Positions 36,050 to 45,114 of a DNA stretch of 64,000 bases are shown piece after piece. This DNA is from Moritella viscosa. GTDB taxonomy: Bacteria > Pseudomonadota > Gammaproteobacteria > Enterobacterales > Moritellaceae. The notes beneath the pieces were generated by a model. That model saw only the letters and a program-made list of their open reading frames with translations. It was not told the DNA's origin and ran no database searches. The stretch is from contig LN554852.1 in the NCBI GenBank assembly GCA_000953735.1, forward strand, positions 4,537,846 to 4,601,845, written 5' to 3'. A program made the translations under genes and the position numbers. Every line of letters begins with the position of its first letter. The first letter of the stretch is position 1.

Positions 36050-36418
36050 CGAAAAAATAACACAGTAACCTGCACCATTAATAAATCCACCAAATTACCC
36101 ATACCAACTCCAAAGGACAGGACGAGGACCGTAAAAGACCGGAATTCCACCTAACCTGTTGCCATGCTAATGCTACAAACGGCAAAGCTAACAATCTTCA
36201 AAGTACAGGACGGTGTTGGATCGTGTGAGATTGCCTTGCGCACAGATTCTGCATGCGAAAGTACCGGATATGGACAGGAGTAAGTTTTATAAGGGTAATA
36301 ATGAGAGTTTATTAGAGGATATTTTTAGGGATATGACTTAAGGGGAAGTAACGTAAGCTTTTGATTGTGCCAGATACAACAAAGCCCCAGCGTTAGCTGA
36401 GGCTCTATTACTTAAATA
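36050..36418. repeat. tRNA-downstream repeat, copy 5 (right end of C)
   Basis: About 370 bp shared with the right ends of B and D. No gene seen. It carries the tRNA terminator at its right side. Confidence 0.85.
36378..36405 (-). terminator. tRNA-Leu terminator
   Basis: Minus strand: AGCCTCAGC / GCTGGGGCT stem then TTTGTTGT, 14 bases after the tRNA CCA. Copied with the repeat at 5.77, 10.46 and 16.26 kb. Confidence 0.8.
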
Positions 36419-36503
36419 TGGTGCCCGAGGACGGACTTGAACCGTCACTCCTTTCGGAAGAGGATTTTGAATCCACCGCGTCTACCGATTTCACCACTCG
36501 GGC
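36419..36503 (-). tRNA. tRNA-Leu, anticodon CAA
   Basis: 85 bases including an encoded CCA. Acceptor GCCCGAG/CTCGGGC, D arm with AAATCGGTAGA, anticodon loop TTCAAAA, long variable arm, and T arm ACGG-TTCAAGT-CCGT. The anticodon stem (GTGGA with TCCTC) has a T-T mismatch at positions 28-42. The 3' half matches the element-derived copies at 10485 and 16288, so this gene was probably rebuilt by integration. It is the only complete tRNA in the window. Confidence 0.93.
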
Positions 36504-36647
36504 ATAGGTCAGTATTATACATAGCAAACGATGCCAAGCAAGCCGTTTCTAATGATCGTAAAATCAACTGCTCAAAATTAAAGCAAAGTGCAACTTAAAC
36601 TTGATACTAAGGTGTAACAGAGACTCAAAACCTTAAATATCAGTGCT
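36461..36647. repeat. 187-bp direct repeat, left copy
   Basis: From the anticodon loop through the tRNA 5' half and its upstream flank. It recurs at 52316-52502 with one mismatch seen, and the two copies bracket element D. A tRNA promoter should lie here. Confidence 0.95.
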
Positions 36648-36711
36648 AACTAACCACATAAAGACAGCTTTATTGCAGATATTGATTTGAACTAACAAGT
36701 ATATTTGGCAT

Positions 36712-36755
36712 AAAAAAAGACCCGTAATAATCGGTTATCCAACTATCTCGGGTCA
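36712..36755 (-). terminator. Terminator of the abgT fragment
   Basis: Minus strand: GACCCG...CGGGTC with an inner GATAACCGATTATT segment and T7. Located 46 bases beyond the truncated gene's stop. Confidence 0.8.
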
Positions 36756-36800
36756 CTTAACCTAGGCTTCACCTAAGTTAAAGGATCAAATCTATAACGA

Positions 36801-37109
36801 TTAAGGCGTATAGAACGTAGCGGCACCAGGACCAACTGGTAAACCGAAGGCAAATACCCAAACGTAGAATAGGATACTCCAACCAACCATGAAACAAATT
36901 GAATAAGGTAGCATAGTCGCAATCAGCGTACCGATACCTAGATTCTTCATATAGCGCGTTGCAACAGCAAGAATAAGACCGAAGTAGCTCATCATCGGCG
37001 TAATGATATTCGTTGCAGAATCACCAATACGATATGCTGCTTGAATCGTTTCAGGTGCATAACCAACTAACATTAGCATTGGAATAAAGATAGGCGCTGT
37101 TACTGCCCA
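36801..37109 (-). pseudogene. AbgT-family transporter, C-terminal fragment
   Basis: About 100 residues of the conserved C-terminus: [61 protein letters not shown]. The AbgT family exports or imports p-aminobenzoyl-glutamate-type compounds and is normally about 500 residues. The reading frame loses similarity at about 37109, where element sequence begins, so the front 80% of the gene is missing. It marks chromosomal DNA caught at the left edge of D. Confidence 0.9.
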
Positions 37110-37370
37110 TCATCCACCTGAGCGGACCATTCAGCACAACTAACATTCACAAATTTTTGCTACGTATAACCACTTTCAAAATCTCTTTAAAGCCTGAATG
37201 ACAAGTCATAATTGATGGACCGGAAACTGGACAGGAAAGAATATTATTTACTAAATAAACCGCGTAAGACACCGCACAAGAATCAATAAGCTGACACCCT
37301 AAAAAGTAATCTAGCTGTATCGAATTAGCTAAAATATAGGATTTAGATCTATATAATTAGATATTAAAAA
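37110..37370. other. Left border of element D, no gene
   Basis: AT-rich. At about 37216-37240 the words GGACCGGAAACTGG and ACAGGAAAG recall the tRNA-downstream repeat (ACCGGATATGGACAGGAG), perhaps a decayed copy. Confidence 0.35.
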
Positions 37371-37895
37371 TTAATCGAATAATGATTCAGTATAGATACT
37401 AGGTCTTGAATCAATAACTGACGAACTCAGAGGAGGAGGAGCATCATTATAAGTTAGGTAAATCAACCCTCTCATACCACCAGAACAAGGGTGAGAGGCA
37501 GGATCATTAAATAACCACAAATACTGTAAGTCATCACTATTCATTGGTTCTATAACCGACAATTTAAACCAAATTGAACATCTTTTCTTACGATAATAAG
37601 AAGGTGTAATGGATGGCTGTATACTAGACATCTCACCTTGACTAGTTTTAGCTGCAACTAAATCGATAATGTTAGCTTTACAGGTATATTTAGCCCCATG
37701 CATCAAGTAAAGAAAGCAAGGCTCACCTCTTTCAAGCTGCTTTTTAGCTATCTCAACAAATCGGTTACTCATACCGACGCCGAACTTCCCCATCCATACA
37801 CTACCATGCTGTTCAATCATGAATTGATGCTCACCAATAGTATCAGCACCAGATAGCTTGTCACTATATCTAAGTAGGAAATGTAAGTTTTTCAT
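37371..37895 (-). CDS. Unknown protein divergent from the EcoRV-like R-M system
   Basis: 174 residues. The N-terminal half (LHFLLRYSDKLSGADTIGEH, GSVWMGKFGVGMSN, PCFLYLMHGAKYTCKANIIDL) looks like a small beta-barrel, perhaps of the PUA/EVE kind that reads modified bases, but I am not sure. The C-terminus is proline-rich (DAPPPLSSSVIDSRPS). Its start is 82 bases from the methylase start, with a shared divergent promoter, so it may be an R-M accessory or a separate defence gene. Confidence 0.5.
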   Translation of the reverse strand: MKNLHFLLRYSDKLSGADTIGEHQFMIEQHGSVWMGKFGVGMSNRFVEIAKKQLERGEPCFLYLMHGAKYTCKANIIDLVAAKTSQGEMSSIQPSITPSYYRKKRCSIWFKLSVIEPMNSDDLQYLWLFNDPASHPCSGGMRGLIYLTYNDAPPPLSSSVIDSRPSIYTESLFD

Positions 37896-37976
37896 AATTA
37901 TAGGAACAAATATTTCATTATCATCAATACATGCTTATAATGATACCACTTACCCAACTAAATAACCAGGTTATAA

Positions 37977-39110
37977 ATGCTAGAAAATCAACAACTTACT
38001 ATCGACTGCAACATTGACAATAGTGGTGTCAACCGTATGAAAGTTAAAGCATTAGATCTACCAAAATTCCCAACGACTCGTTATCAAGGGTCAAAACGCA
38101 AAATATTGCCGGAATTAGCTACAGCATTAAGCACAGTAAATTACACGAAAGCTTTAGATATGTTTAGCGGTTCAGGTGTTGTATCACTATTATTTAGAAC
38201 TTTAGACAAAGATATTAGTTCAAATGATTTTATGCTTTATAACCAAAATACAGCTAAAGTATTCCAACAATTTAACCTTGATAATTTGAATAATCTTGAG
38301 ATTAAGAAAGACTTAGAGGATTTACTCTATAAACTACCAGTCAATGAAGAAAAATTAGTCTCTAAGCATTTTCATAATATCTATTTCATCGATTCAGAAA
38401 ATATTGAAATTGATAGATTTTGCCAAAATATCAATACATACAATGATTTTGCTAAATCAGTTTACATCTATGCAATAGGGCAGGCTTTAACAAAAAAAAG
38501 ACCGTATAATCTATTTCATCGCGCAAATTTAGAAATGCGAACTAAAGAGGTAGAGCGTTCATTCGGCAATAAAAAAACTTGGGACACCTCAATGTTTGAT
38601 CACGCGATAAAGTGTATCAATGAGTTAAAGAAGTTCCCGATCAATGAAGTGAAAGAACTAAATAAGAATGTTACTGGGTTTAATTCCTCAGAACTAGATT
38701 CTTTTTCAAATGATTTTGATCTAATTTACCTAGACCCTCCTTATATAAACGGCAAGGGTACTTCTGTTGATTACAGCAATTTTTATCACTTTCTTGAAGG
38801 ATTATGTGATTATCAATTATTCGGTTCTGCTAATGATAAATACCCACATAAGCCTATAGTCAAAAAACCAAGTGCATGGCTAAAACCTGATACTGCATTA
38901 ATAGAGTTAACTGCAATCTGTGAGCGCTGGCCAAATGCTACAATAGTATTCAGCTACAGAAGCGATGGATTACCAATTCCCGTTGAAGCAGCAAAAGCAA
39001 TGTCAACAAATGGTCGAGTTGCTGAAATACACTCTGCTGGCGAATACAAATACGCACTAAGTAAAACGAATACCAACGAAGAATTAATTATCATTGCTAG
39101 ACCAGCATAA
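37977..39110 (+). CDS. D12-class N6-adenine DNA methyltransferase (EcoRV-type partner)
   Basis: 377 residues. The AdoMet site is LDMFSGSGVVSLLF (about residue 60), preceded by RYQGSKRKILPEL typical of D12 methylases. The catalytic motif is LIYLDPPYINGKGTSVDY (about residue 255). With the adjoining EcoRV-like endonuclease it should methylate an adenine in GATATC, though the target is inferred from the partner. Its 39110 end is 57 bases from the convergent endonuclease stop. Confidence 0.9.
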   Translation: MLENQQLTIDCNIDNSGVNRMKVKALDLPKFPTTRYQGSKRKILPELATALSTVNYTKALDMFSGSGVVSLLFRTLDKDISSNDFMLYNQNTAKVFQQFNLDNLNNLEIKKDLEDLLYKLPVNEEKLVSKHFHNIYFIDSENIEIDRFCQNINTYNDFAKSVYIYAIGQALTKKRPYNLFHRANLEMRTKEVERSFGNKKTWDTSMFDHAIKCINELKKFPINEVKELNKNVTGFNSSELDSFSNDFDLIYLDPPYINGKGTSVDYSNFYHFLEGLCDYQLFGSANDKYPHKPIVKKPSAWLKPDTALIELTAICERWPNATIVFSYRSDGLPIPVEAAKAMSTNGRVAEIHSAGEYKYALSKTNTNEELIIIARPA

Positions 39111-39167
39111 AAAGGAAGGGGGATCAATTACTTGCCCAGCCCCCTCCATTATTCTTCTTTTTTTAAT

Positions 39168-39947
39168 TTATCGAAATTGTACCATTTCCGGATGGTCATA
39201 CAATGAATCACTATCTGTAATATCAAACTTTAACTCTTCATAATTAGTCCAATAATAATCACAAGCCTGTTTCTTATGATGAAACTGAGTGAATGGCCCA
39301 TTTACATATTCAAAACCACGAGGATAAGAAATATCGACTGACCCAATATTCTTCGTATTACCACTACCAGCTCGGATACCAGTCAAATCAACTTTCTCAC
39401 GAATGAAAATAGATTCAACGGAATATGGACAATAGATGTCGCCACGCTGAGGAAGATTCTCTAGTGTATACTCTTCAAAAGCAGCATTACGGAAATATAC
39501 AAACCCCAAAACCCAATGTTCATGGTATGTGCTATAAGGGTAAAGAATATTCTTAGTATTATTGCGGATAAATGAATTATAGCTACCAAGAGTCATCTTA
39601 GTTTTCTTAAATTCTTGTGGGTTGTGATATTTTGCTTCAATATACGTCGACTTAATATCCAGAGCAATACGGTGGATTACACAGCCGTTCATACCATATT
39701 TAGTCAAGGTAAAGTCGGGATATGTTGTCTGATTTGCAGTCTCAACTACATAACCGAACTCAGCAGCTAGTGAACGCAGCGCTGGACTAGCAAATCGTTC
39801 AAATACGGTACTGAGCACTTTTGAATCAGAGTCAATTGGTAATACGTTATTATTCATATCAACAAATCCTTGAACTTCCCAAGAACAGTGTTCCGTTAAC
39901 TGAAAGAAACGTTGACTGAAATTATTAATATCAAAAAGATACGACAT
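39168..39947 (-). CDS. EcoRV-like type II restriction endonuclease
   Basis: 259 residues, close to the 245 of EcoRV and alignable by eye along its length: SDSKVLSTVFERFASPALRS; YPDFTL and ALDIKSTY, giving the catalytic D, D and K; TLGSYNSFIRNNTKNILYP; and the recognition loop RAGSGNTKNIGS, whose counterpart in EcoRV is GSGNTTNIGS. The catalytic residues and the DNA-reading loop are conserved, so cleavage at GATATC is likely. Convergent with its methylase. Confidence 0.92.
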   Translation of the reverse strand: MSYLFDINNFSQRFFQLTEHCSWEVQGFVDMNNNVLPIDSDSKVLSTVFERFASPALRSLAAEFGYVVETANQTTYPDFTLTKYGMNGCVIHRIALDIKSTYIEAKYHNPQEFKKTKMTLGSYNSFIRNNTKNILYPYSTYHEHWVLGFVYFRNAAFEEYTLENLPQRGDIYCPYSVESIFIREKVDLTGIRAGSGNTKNIGSVDISYPRGFEYVNGPFTQFHHKKQACDYYWTNYEELKFDITDSDSLYDHPEMVQFR

Positions 39948-40243
39948 ATATATTCCTCATTAATAGATTTAATATATATATGTGGCAGTACTGCTCGATA
40001 TTCAATGGTAAACATATGATTAATCAACATTTACAACATTCCCGCCCTGTTATGTTTAAGTTTCCTGAATTAATCGTCTATTTACATCTTGGCACCTTAG
40101 TGATTACCACGCCAATCAATAAAACTTTTAATGACTTACATTAAAAACACACTCGCTGATATTAAATAACTCTCGCCATAACTCTAAGCTATTCGACATA
40201 ATCAGACTCAAGATAAAAATTCCCCCCTTACTTTACTAACAGT
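39948..40243. other. Spacer, nothing recognised
   Basis: AT-rich upstream region of the endonuclease gene; a run of TATATATA near 39970 may be promoter-associated. No gene, hairpin or repeat stands out. Confidence 0.5.
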
Positions 40244-40465
40244 TCACTCAAACTCAACCGTATACAGCAGTTTATCAACACCTAATTTCACACTAACGGC
40301 ATCCAACGATAATCCCAACGATCTACCTTCAGCCTTCACCCTACGGGCTTTCTGATTCAATAACGTAATCATCTTCTCGATATAACCACCAGCAACCAGT
40401 TCTTGGTTCGCCAGTAACAAGTAACGAGAAGATGGGCATAGATTCCCGTTATAGAACGTAGGCTT
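40244..40465 (-). pseudogene. Remnant of the NUMOD-like protein C-terminal domain
   Basis: Translation in one minus frame gives KPTFYNGNLCPSSRYLLLAN, then VAGGYIEKM, LLNQKARRVKAEG and LGVDKLLYTVEF before a stop. It is clearly homologous to the C-terminal domain of the frameshifted gene at 20384. Its N-terminal HTH modules are missing; the homology begins exactly where the polymerase stop codon lies. So a deletion fused the polymerase end to this gene's interior. Confidence 0.8.
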
Positions 40466-43400
40466 TAAGATTTATTAACTAACCCCATCACCTCATCAAA
40501 CTCTTCTTTCATGAAAAATTTATCAACTTCCATATCTGGATATTGACTCATAACCCATTTAAGTAACGGTATAGACTTAGGTGCTGCTGGCATCATGTGT
40601 TCTTCAATCTTACGGTTCTTAGCATTAGTAAAATCTGATTTCTTAACGGGATAACCAGCGTTAGTAAATAGCTTAATTAACTCAGGGTAAGTACGATTTG
40701 TACCATCAGGTGTATCCTTAGACAATCCCCATGAATCATTGGTCAATGCCGTCAATACTAAGCGCTTGAATATCCCTTCAGAACTGTCATTTTCATACTT
40801 CTGACCTTTCACTGTCATCACAGCTTTAATCTTGTAAAAGTCCATCCAGTTATCCCAGTCATCAAGCGTTTTAAGGCAATTACCGCCTACTCTCACCTTC
40901 TTAGGCTTCTTCTCAGGCTTCTTACTTGATTTCTTATCAGTCTCATCGCTAGGTTCCTCACTCGGCTCTACAGGTGTTAACTTACCTTTTCGCCAACCGT
41001 CAAAAGCAGAACGAGCAAGTTCACCTTCCTTATGATTCTTCCATGGCACAGTATCAAACGTAAGGTGACTAACTGTCTTACCCGTAAGAGGATTACGAAC
41101 ATCAACCATAGAAGGGTTTACTGGACGTCTTTTAAAATCAAAATCAAGATTCAGATACTTATCATGTTTGATTTCAATTAAATCTAACTCATGCAGATAC
41201 ATATCACGTTCAGAAACAATACAGTTATTCGCTACTTTTTCAGAAGGTTGTCGATTTAAGAAGAGATCAACCATCCAATCATTTTCATTAGGGCAATCTC
41301 GAGGTGGCTTAATACCTGCTTTGGCGGTAACAGGCTTCTTATATAGCGCAGACATTTCAGGATTAGTACCATCATCTTCCATCATTTCAGCTGTCAATTG
41401 TCCGCGTGTTTTCATTGCTATGATTTGTTTAACTTGATGCTTTAATACAAGTGCATCATCATCACCAAATCGAGCACATAAAGCTTTAAATCGCGCAGTT
41501 GTAGATTGGTATATTTTACCGTCTAAATCGTACTCATCAATGATCATGGCATCAGCATTACCCAAGTCAGTCAATAAACCATCGGTGGTCGCGCTATAAA
41601 CTGTAATATCATCATCAACGTTATCTAATAGCTCTGATAATACTGCTCTGATAAATCCTGTTACATGAGATGCGAAATATGAATTAGTAAGAGGCGAATT
41701 ACCATTGGGCTTACTCAACCCTGTTTTAGTATCAAATTTATTACGCTGAAACCCGACACCCTGTCCTATTTTTCCATACGCAGTATTACCCACGTCTTTT
41801 ACGATTTTCTCTTCAAATGTTCCTTTATGTTTTTTCCGTAGCTTACGGATCACTTTAGTAAAAGGTTCAAAGATAGGCTCTGCATCATTAACCCAAGGAA
41901 TAATATCACCGTATAGTATTTCAATTTTACAGCCCATGTTATAAGCCACTGCAATCTCAGGGGCAGTACAATAAGTCTCACCTTCCAACGGGTAATAAAG
42001 ACCATATAGTTCGGTTCTAACTGGCAATGAAGGGAATCGCGTACCTTCATCAAACTTAAACTTCACATAAGCAAAGCCCATAACATGACCTAGATAGTCT
42101 TCAATATCTGTTGAAGAAAAAGCAGCTCTGTAATTCACAGGTAAAATATCAACGAGCCCTGTAGTATAAGCGCCTGCTAAATCCCAATCACTGACAGCAT
42201 CTTTAGCTGACGGTCCGAACACATAATCCTCATTCCTTCCACCAAAGAAACACCGACGAGCTGTTGATTCATTCCTATCACGCTCACCAGATAACACAGT
42301 TAATTTATTTGGTATAGAACGATGCCTACGTTCATCCCATTTATAAGATATAACTTCCTCCATCCCAAACACTTCATTAAATGCCATATTTGGGATCAAG
42401 GGAGCAGTATAGCTCTCAGCTTCAGCAGCCCTCTTTTCATATTTATCAGCAAATACATTTTTAAACAACGCTACTGACAAATTACCAAGCGTATTAGGGA
42501 GATACTTAATTCGATTAGATGAGCTATTTTTAGTTTTAGCACCACCTTCAGACACTGCACCAGCATCGTTAGCTTCACTATCATCATTATCAAATACATC
42601 ATTTAATTCAGTAAGCGCAAATTCCTCTACATAACGACCGTATTTAACGGCTATCTCAGCATCACGTACGGCATATTTCTCAAACGCCCCCTTGTTCTCT
42701 TCCAATAACTTACTCATTTTTTCAATAGAGTAACCAGCCGGAAGCTTAATTTTAGGGATACCAATGGCCTCACCAATAACATCAAGTGAACAACGTCCGG
42801 GAGAAAGGAATAATGTATCTTTTAGGTGAAGAGTCGTTCTTTCTAGACGTTTACCATTATTTTTATAAGTCACATATTTTGGCTTGTACTGCGATGCACC
42901 AATAGCACGTAAATCTAAACCATAATCACCGCGCGCATTACTAGCTACAGCCTTAACGGCATCTAACTTATTACTTTTGATATTCCAATAAGCATCGAAT
43001 GAAGCTATATCAGCTCTCATGAAGTGGGCATAAATAAATGTTTTCTCTGGGTACTCAGAGAGCCAACCATGTCTCTTAGCATAATTTATGATCTGGAAAA
43101 TATAGTTATTAAAATCAAAACGGTCTTTTTTATCGGTACTCGCAGGGTAATCAACCCCCTTAAATTCACGACCATCTGCGGTCAGTAAACAATATTGGTA
43201 AGATAAGATCTTATTACATTCATTCTCTTCATCATATTCAAACTCAGTATCAATACCGATATGAATATTACTACCTTGAGCCTTTAGATATTTAAATCGA
43301 GATTTACGGTCAATGTGATAGTGAATCAGTTCCTTTTCTACATCTTTATTTTCTTTAATAGGTTTAACCCTATTAGCTAAGTATTTTCGTAATTCAGTAG

Positions 43401-43620
43401 TACTGTCTTTTTGATACTCAGGACCAAAACGACGCCTGATTCCATCCATGAGGTTTTGAAGTTGAGCATCTTGAGTAGCCCTTTCAGTAGCTTCACCACC
43501 TCTAATAGTGGAGTATGAAATTGTACTTACATATTTATCTGATTTTTTCACAGGGGTAGATACTACTGTTTTCTCGTCTTGTTCATCTTTAGTCTGTTCT
43601 GGGGATAATGTAGTTGTCAT
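40465..43620 (-). CDS. Family-B DNA polymerase, pipolin-like, intact
   Basis: 1051 residues from ATG 43620; a TTG 12 bases earlier is also possible. Exonuclease motifs: I GIDTEFEYD (about residue 125), II YAHFMRADIASFD, III YAVRDAEIAV. Palm and thumb: A DLAGAYTTGL (about 477), B GNTAYGKIGQ (about 612), C TTDG (about 678), KxY-like KTRGQLT. Motif C departs from DTDS, as in primer-independent polymerases of pipolins. I see no terminal-protein gene beside it, which argues against a protein-primed linear plasmid. It contains a lysine-rich insertion near residue 920 (KKSSKKPEKKPKKVR). Expected role: replication of the excised element, perhaps making its own primer. Confidence 0.88.
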   Translation of the reverse strand: MTTTLSPEQTKDEQDEKTVVSTPVKKSDKYVSTISYSTIRGGEATERATQDAQLQNLMDGIRRRFGPEYQKDSTTELRKYLANRVKPIKENKDVEKELIHYHIDRKSRFKYLKAQGSNIHIGIDTEFEYDEENECNKILSYQYCLLTADGREFKGVDYPASTDKKDRFDFNNYIFQIINYAKRHGWLSEYPEKTFIYAHFMRADIASFDAYWNIKSNKLDAVKAVASNARGDYGLDLRAIGASQYKPKYVTYKNNGKRLERTTLHLKDTLFLSPGRCSLDVIGEAIGIPKIKLPAGYSIEKMSKLLEENKGAFEKYAVRDAEIAVKYGRYVEEFALTELNDVFDNDDSEANDAGAVSEGGAKTKNSSSNRIKYLPNTLGNLSVALFKNVFADKYEKRAAEAESYTAPLIPNMAFNEVFGMEEVISYKWDERRHRSIPNKLTVLSGERDRNESTARRCFFGGRNEDYVFGPSAKDAVSDWDLAGAYTTGLVDILPVNYRAAFSSTDIEDYLGHVMGFAYVKFKFDEGTRFPSLPVRTELYGLYYPLEGETYCTAPEIAVAYNMGCKIEILYGDIIPWVNDAEPIFEPFTKVIRKLRKKHKGTFEEKIVKDVGNTAYGKIGQGVGFQRNKFDTKTGLSKPNGNSPLTNSYFASHVTGFIRAVLSELLDNVDDDITVYSATTDGLLTDLGNADAMIIDEYDLDGKIYQSTTARFKALCARFGDDDALVLKHQVKQIIAMKTRGQLTAEMMEDDGTNPEMSALYKKPVTAKAGIKPPRDCPNENDWMVDLFLNRQPSEKVANNCIVSERDMYLHELDLIEIKHDKYLNLDFDFKRRPVNPSMVDVRNPLTGKTVSHLTFDTVPWKNHKEGELARSAFDGWRKGKLTPVEPSEEPSDETDKKSSKKPEKKPKKVRVGGNCLKTLDDWDNWMDFYKIKAVMTVKGQKYENDSSEGIFKRLVLTALTNDSWGLSKDTPDGTNRTYPELIKLFTNAGYPVKKSDFTNAKNRKIEEHMMPAAPKSIPLLKWVMSQYPDMEVDKFFMKEEFDEVMGLVNKS

Positions 43621-43676
43621 GCTGTATACCAAATGTCTATATCATGCGGGTAAGATAATCGGACCTAATTTATTTA

Positions 43677-44141
43677 TTAACGTAATCCCAACTTATCCCA
43701 GTCTGGTTGATAGAGTGCAGGTTTCTTTACCTTCACCTCAAGTGCCTTCAGCAGCTCTACTTTAAAAGTCTCATGCTTACTTTCATCTAGCAAACCCACG
43801 AAATCAACAATTTCATCATACTCGTTACGTAAGATGAAGCCCTTATAAAGCGTCGAGATCAATTCAATTGCCATGATTTGACCTTTACGCAATAAATTAC
43901 CATTAGGTAATTCAATAAAGTAATCGCCCTTCTGAACATCAGCTTTCTTCAACTCAACAACCAATTTAGCAAATACGCTAGATGCAGCAGTCTCAGTATC
44001 ATATTGCTTAAAGTCGATAGTCTTAGCTTTCATACCTAATAACACGATTGTCTCTTCACACAGTAAAGCACCATGGATAGTCTGCATTGAACGCTCAACA
44101 CCACTCGGGGTGTTTATAAAACCTGTTTTAGTATCAGCCAT
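43677..44141 (-). CDS. Small protein upstream of the polymerase in D
   Basis: 154 residues, 56 bases ahead of the polymerase start. The core (LLCEETIVLLGMKAKTIDFK, DYFIELPNGNLLRKGQIMAI) suggests a small alpha/beta domain, with a basic C-terminus (EVKVKKPALYQPDWDKLG). No family recognised. It occupies the same place as the 144-residue protein of island C, but I cannot show homology. Confidence 0.6.
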   Translation of the reverse strand: MADTKTGFINTPSGVERSMQTIHGALLCEETIVLLGMKAKTIDFKQYDTETAASSVFAKLVVELKKADVQKGDYFIELPNGNLLRKGQIMAIELISTLYKGFILRNEYDEIVDFVGLLDESKHETFKVELLKALEVKVKKPALYQPDWDKLGLR

Positions 44142-44307
44142 TTAATTCCATACCTTTAGTCAAATAACTAACATCATAATACTTTCATACCCACATGCTG
44201 TAATTACCTTCCTAAATAACAACATTCATCAAGTTGTTGCGATTTTATTGCCTACTCTGCGCACAGTGGTCGATGATAGAACCCCGTGATTAAAGGGCTG
44301 AGAGGAT
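44142..44307. other. Upstream region of the polymerase operon
   Basis: No gene. It contains TGCGCACAG words that recur inside the adjoining inverted-repeat unit. Confidence 0.4.
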
Positions 44308-44640
44308 GGTCTTAGATATTTATATGGGTAAGAGATATTGCGCATCCCATCCAAGATTACATTTACACTCCTAATTTTAAGCATTGATAGTTGCGCAGAG
44401 ATTGCTTACCCGACTACTCGTAACAAATTAGGTCTGAGATTCTTATATGATTTATCACTGCTTAATCTGATGGGGATAGTTGGGTAGCATCTTGATGGCT
44501 AATACATCCAGTGATAATTAAGCGCTGTAATATCATGGGTAAGTTCTGGTATTCGTGATGAATTAAGGTTCTTGATTACTGGTTTAATATCACTGGATTA
44601 GGTTGCGCATTATCTCTTACCCATATAAATATCTAAGACC
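44308..44640. mobile_element. 333-bp unit with 37-bp terminal inverted repeats (MITE-like or structured origin)
   Basis: 44308-44344 and 44604-44640 are inverted copies, 36 of 37 bases paired (GGTCTTAGATATTTATATGG start). Inner copies of GGGTAAG and TTGCGCA recur in alternating orientation at about 44391-44411 and 44539. No gene inside. No target duplication is evident. It is absent at the matching place in island C, which favours an inserted miniature transposon; a replication origin is the alternative. Confidence 0.55.
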
Positions 44641-44827
44641 TTGGCTTTAACGAAGTTAAAACAAGGGCTTGCATTAACACCCACTGCGCCACCTCATAGA
44701 TATACGCGCAGAGATACAGCTTAATTGTCTATTTTTATACGGAATTAAATCAACAATAAATTAGTTAAAATTTTAATTGTCCTAACGTTTCATCGAAGGG
44801 CTATTTCATACATAGGGAAAAATAAAA
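44641..44827. other. Leader region of the 84-residue gene (copy in D)
   Basis: The last 75 bp match the leader in C (TCCTAACGTTTCATCG). A small hairpin TTTAAC-GAA-GTTAAA is at about 44646-44660. Confidence 0.4.
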
Positions 44828-45082
44828 ATGAGTACATTTAATTTATTTGTTGAAGCGTTTAAGGCTCGAGTGATTCTCAAGGCTAATCAAGGAAAAACTG
44901 CGCGAATTAAGGAATTTGATGCCATCGTAAATGACATTGAAATGATGCATGGTGCTATACCTGATATCTTTAGAATTAGAGCGTACTTCATCGTATGTTT
45001 ATCTAATAAACCTAACTGGGGCTGTCGTAAGGTTATTGAAGAGTTTGATTACACTGTTGCTAAAATCAGAGGTGATGGTTGA
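44828..45082 (+). CDS. Conserved 84-residue protein of the element module (copy in D)
   Basis: Same length and layout as the protein at 29529, with changes spread through it but NWGCRKVI and the RGDG end kept. Many differences are synonymous, so the protein is under selection. Structured RNA follows as in C. Function unknown. Confidence 0.65.
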   Translation: MSTFNLFVEAFKARVILKANQGKTARIKEFDAIVNDIEMMHGAIPDIFRIRAYFIVCLSNKPNWGCRKVIEEFDYTVAKIRGDG

Positions 45083-45114
45083 TAGCGGGTATTGAGTGTG
45101 ATTTATTGGTATGT

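Noticed and set aside
40465-43620. A terminal-protein-primed linear plasmid
   Set aside because: No inverted terminal repeats at the element ends and no terminal protein gene beside the polymerase; integrase and tRNA junctions favour a circular integrating element.
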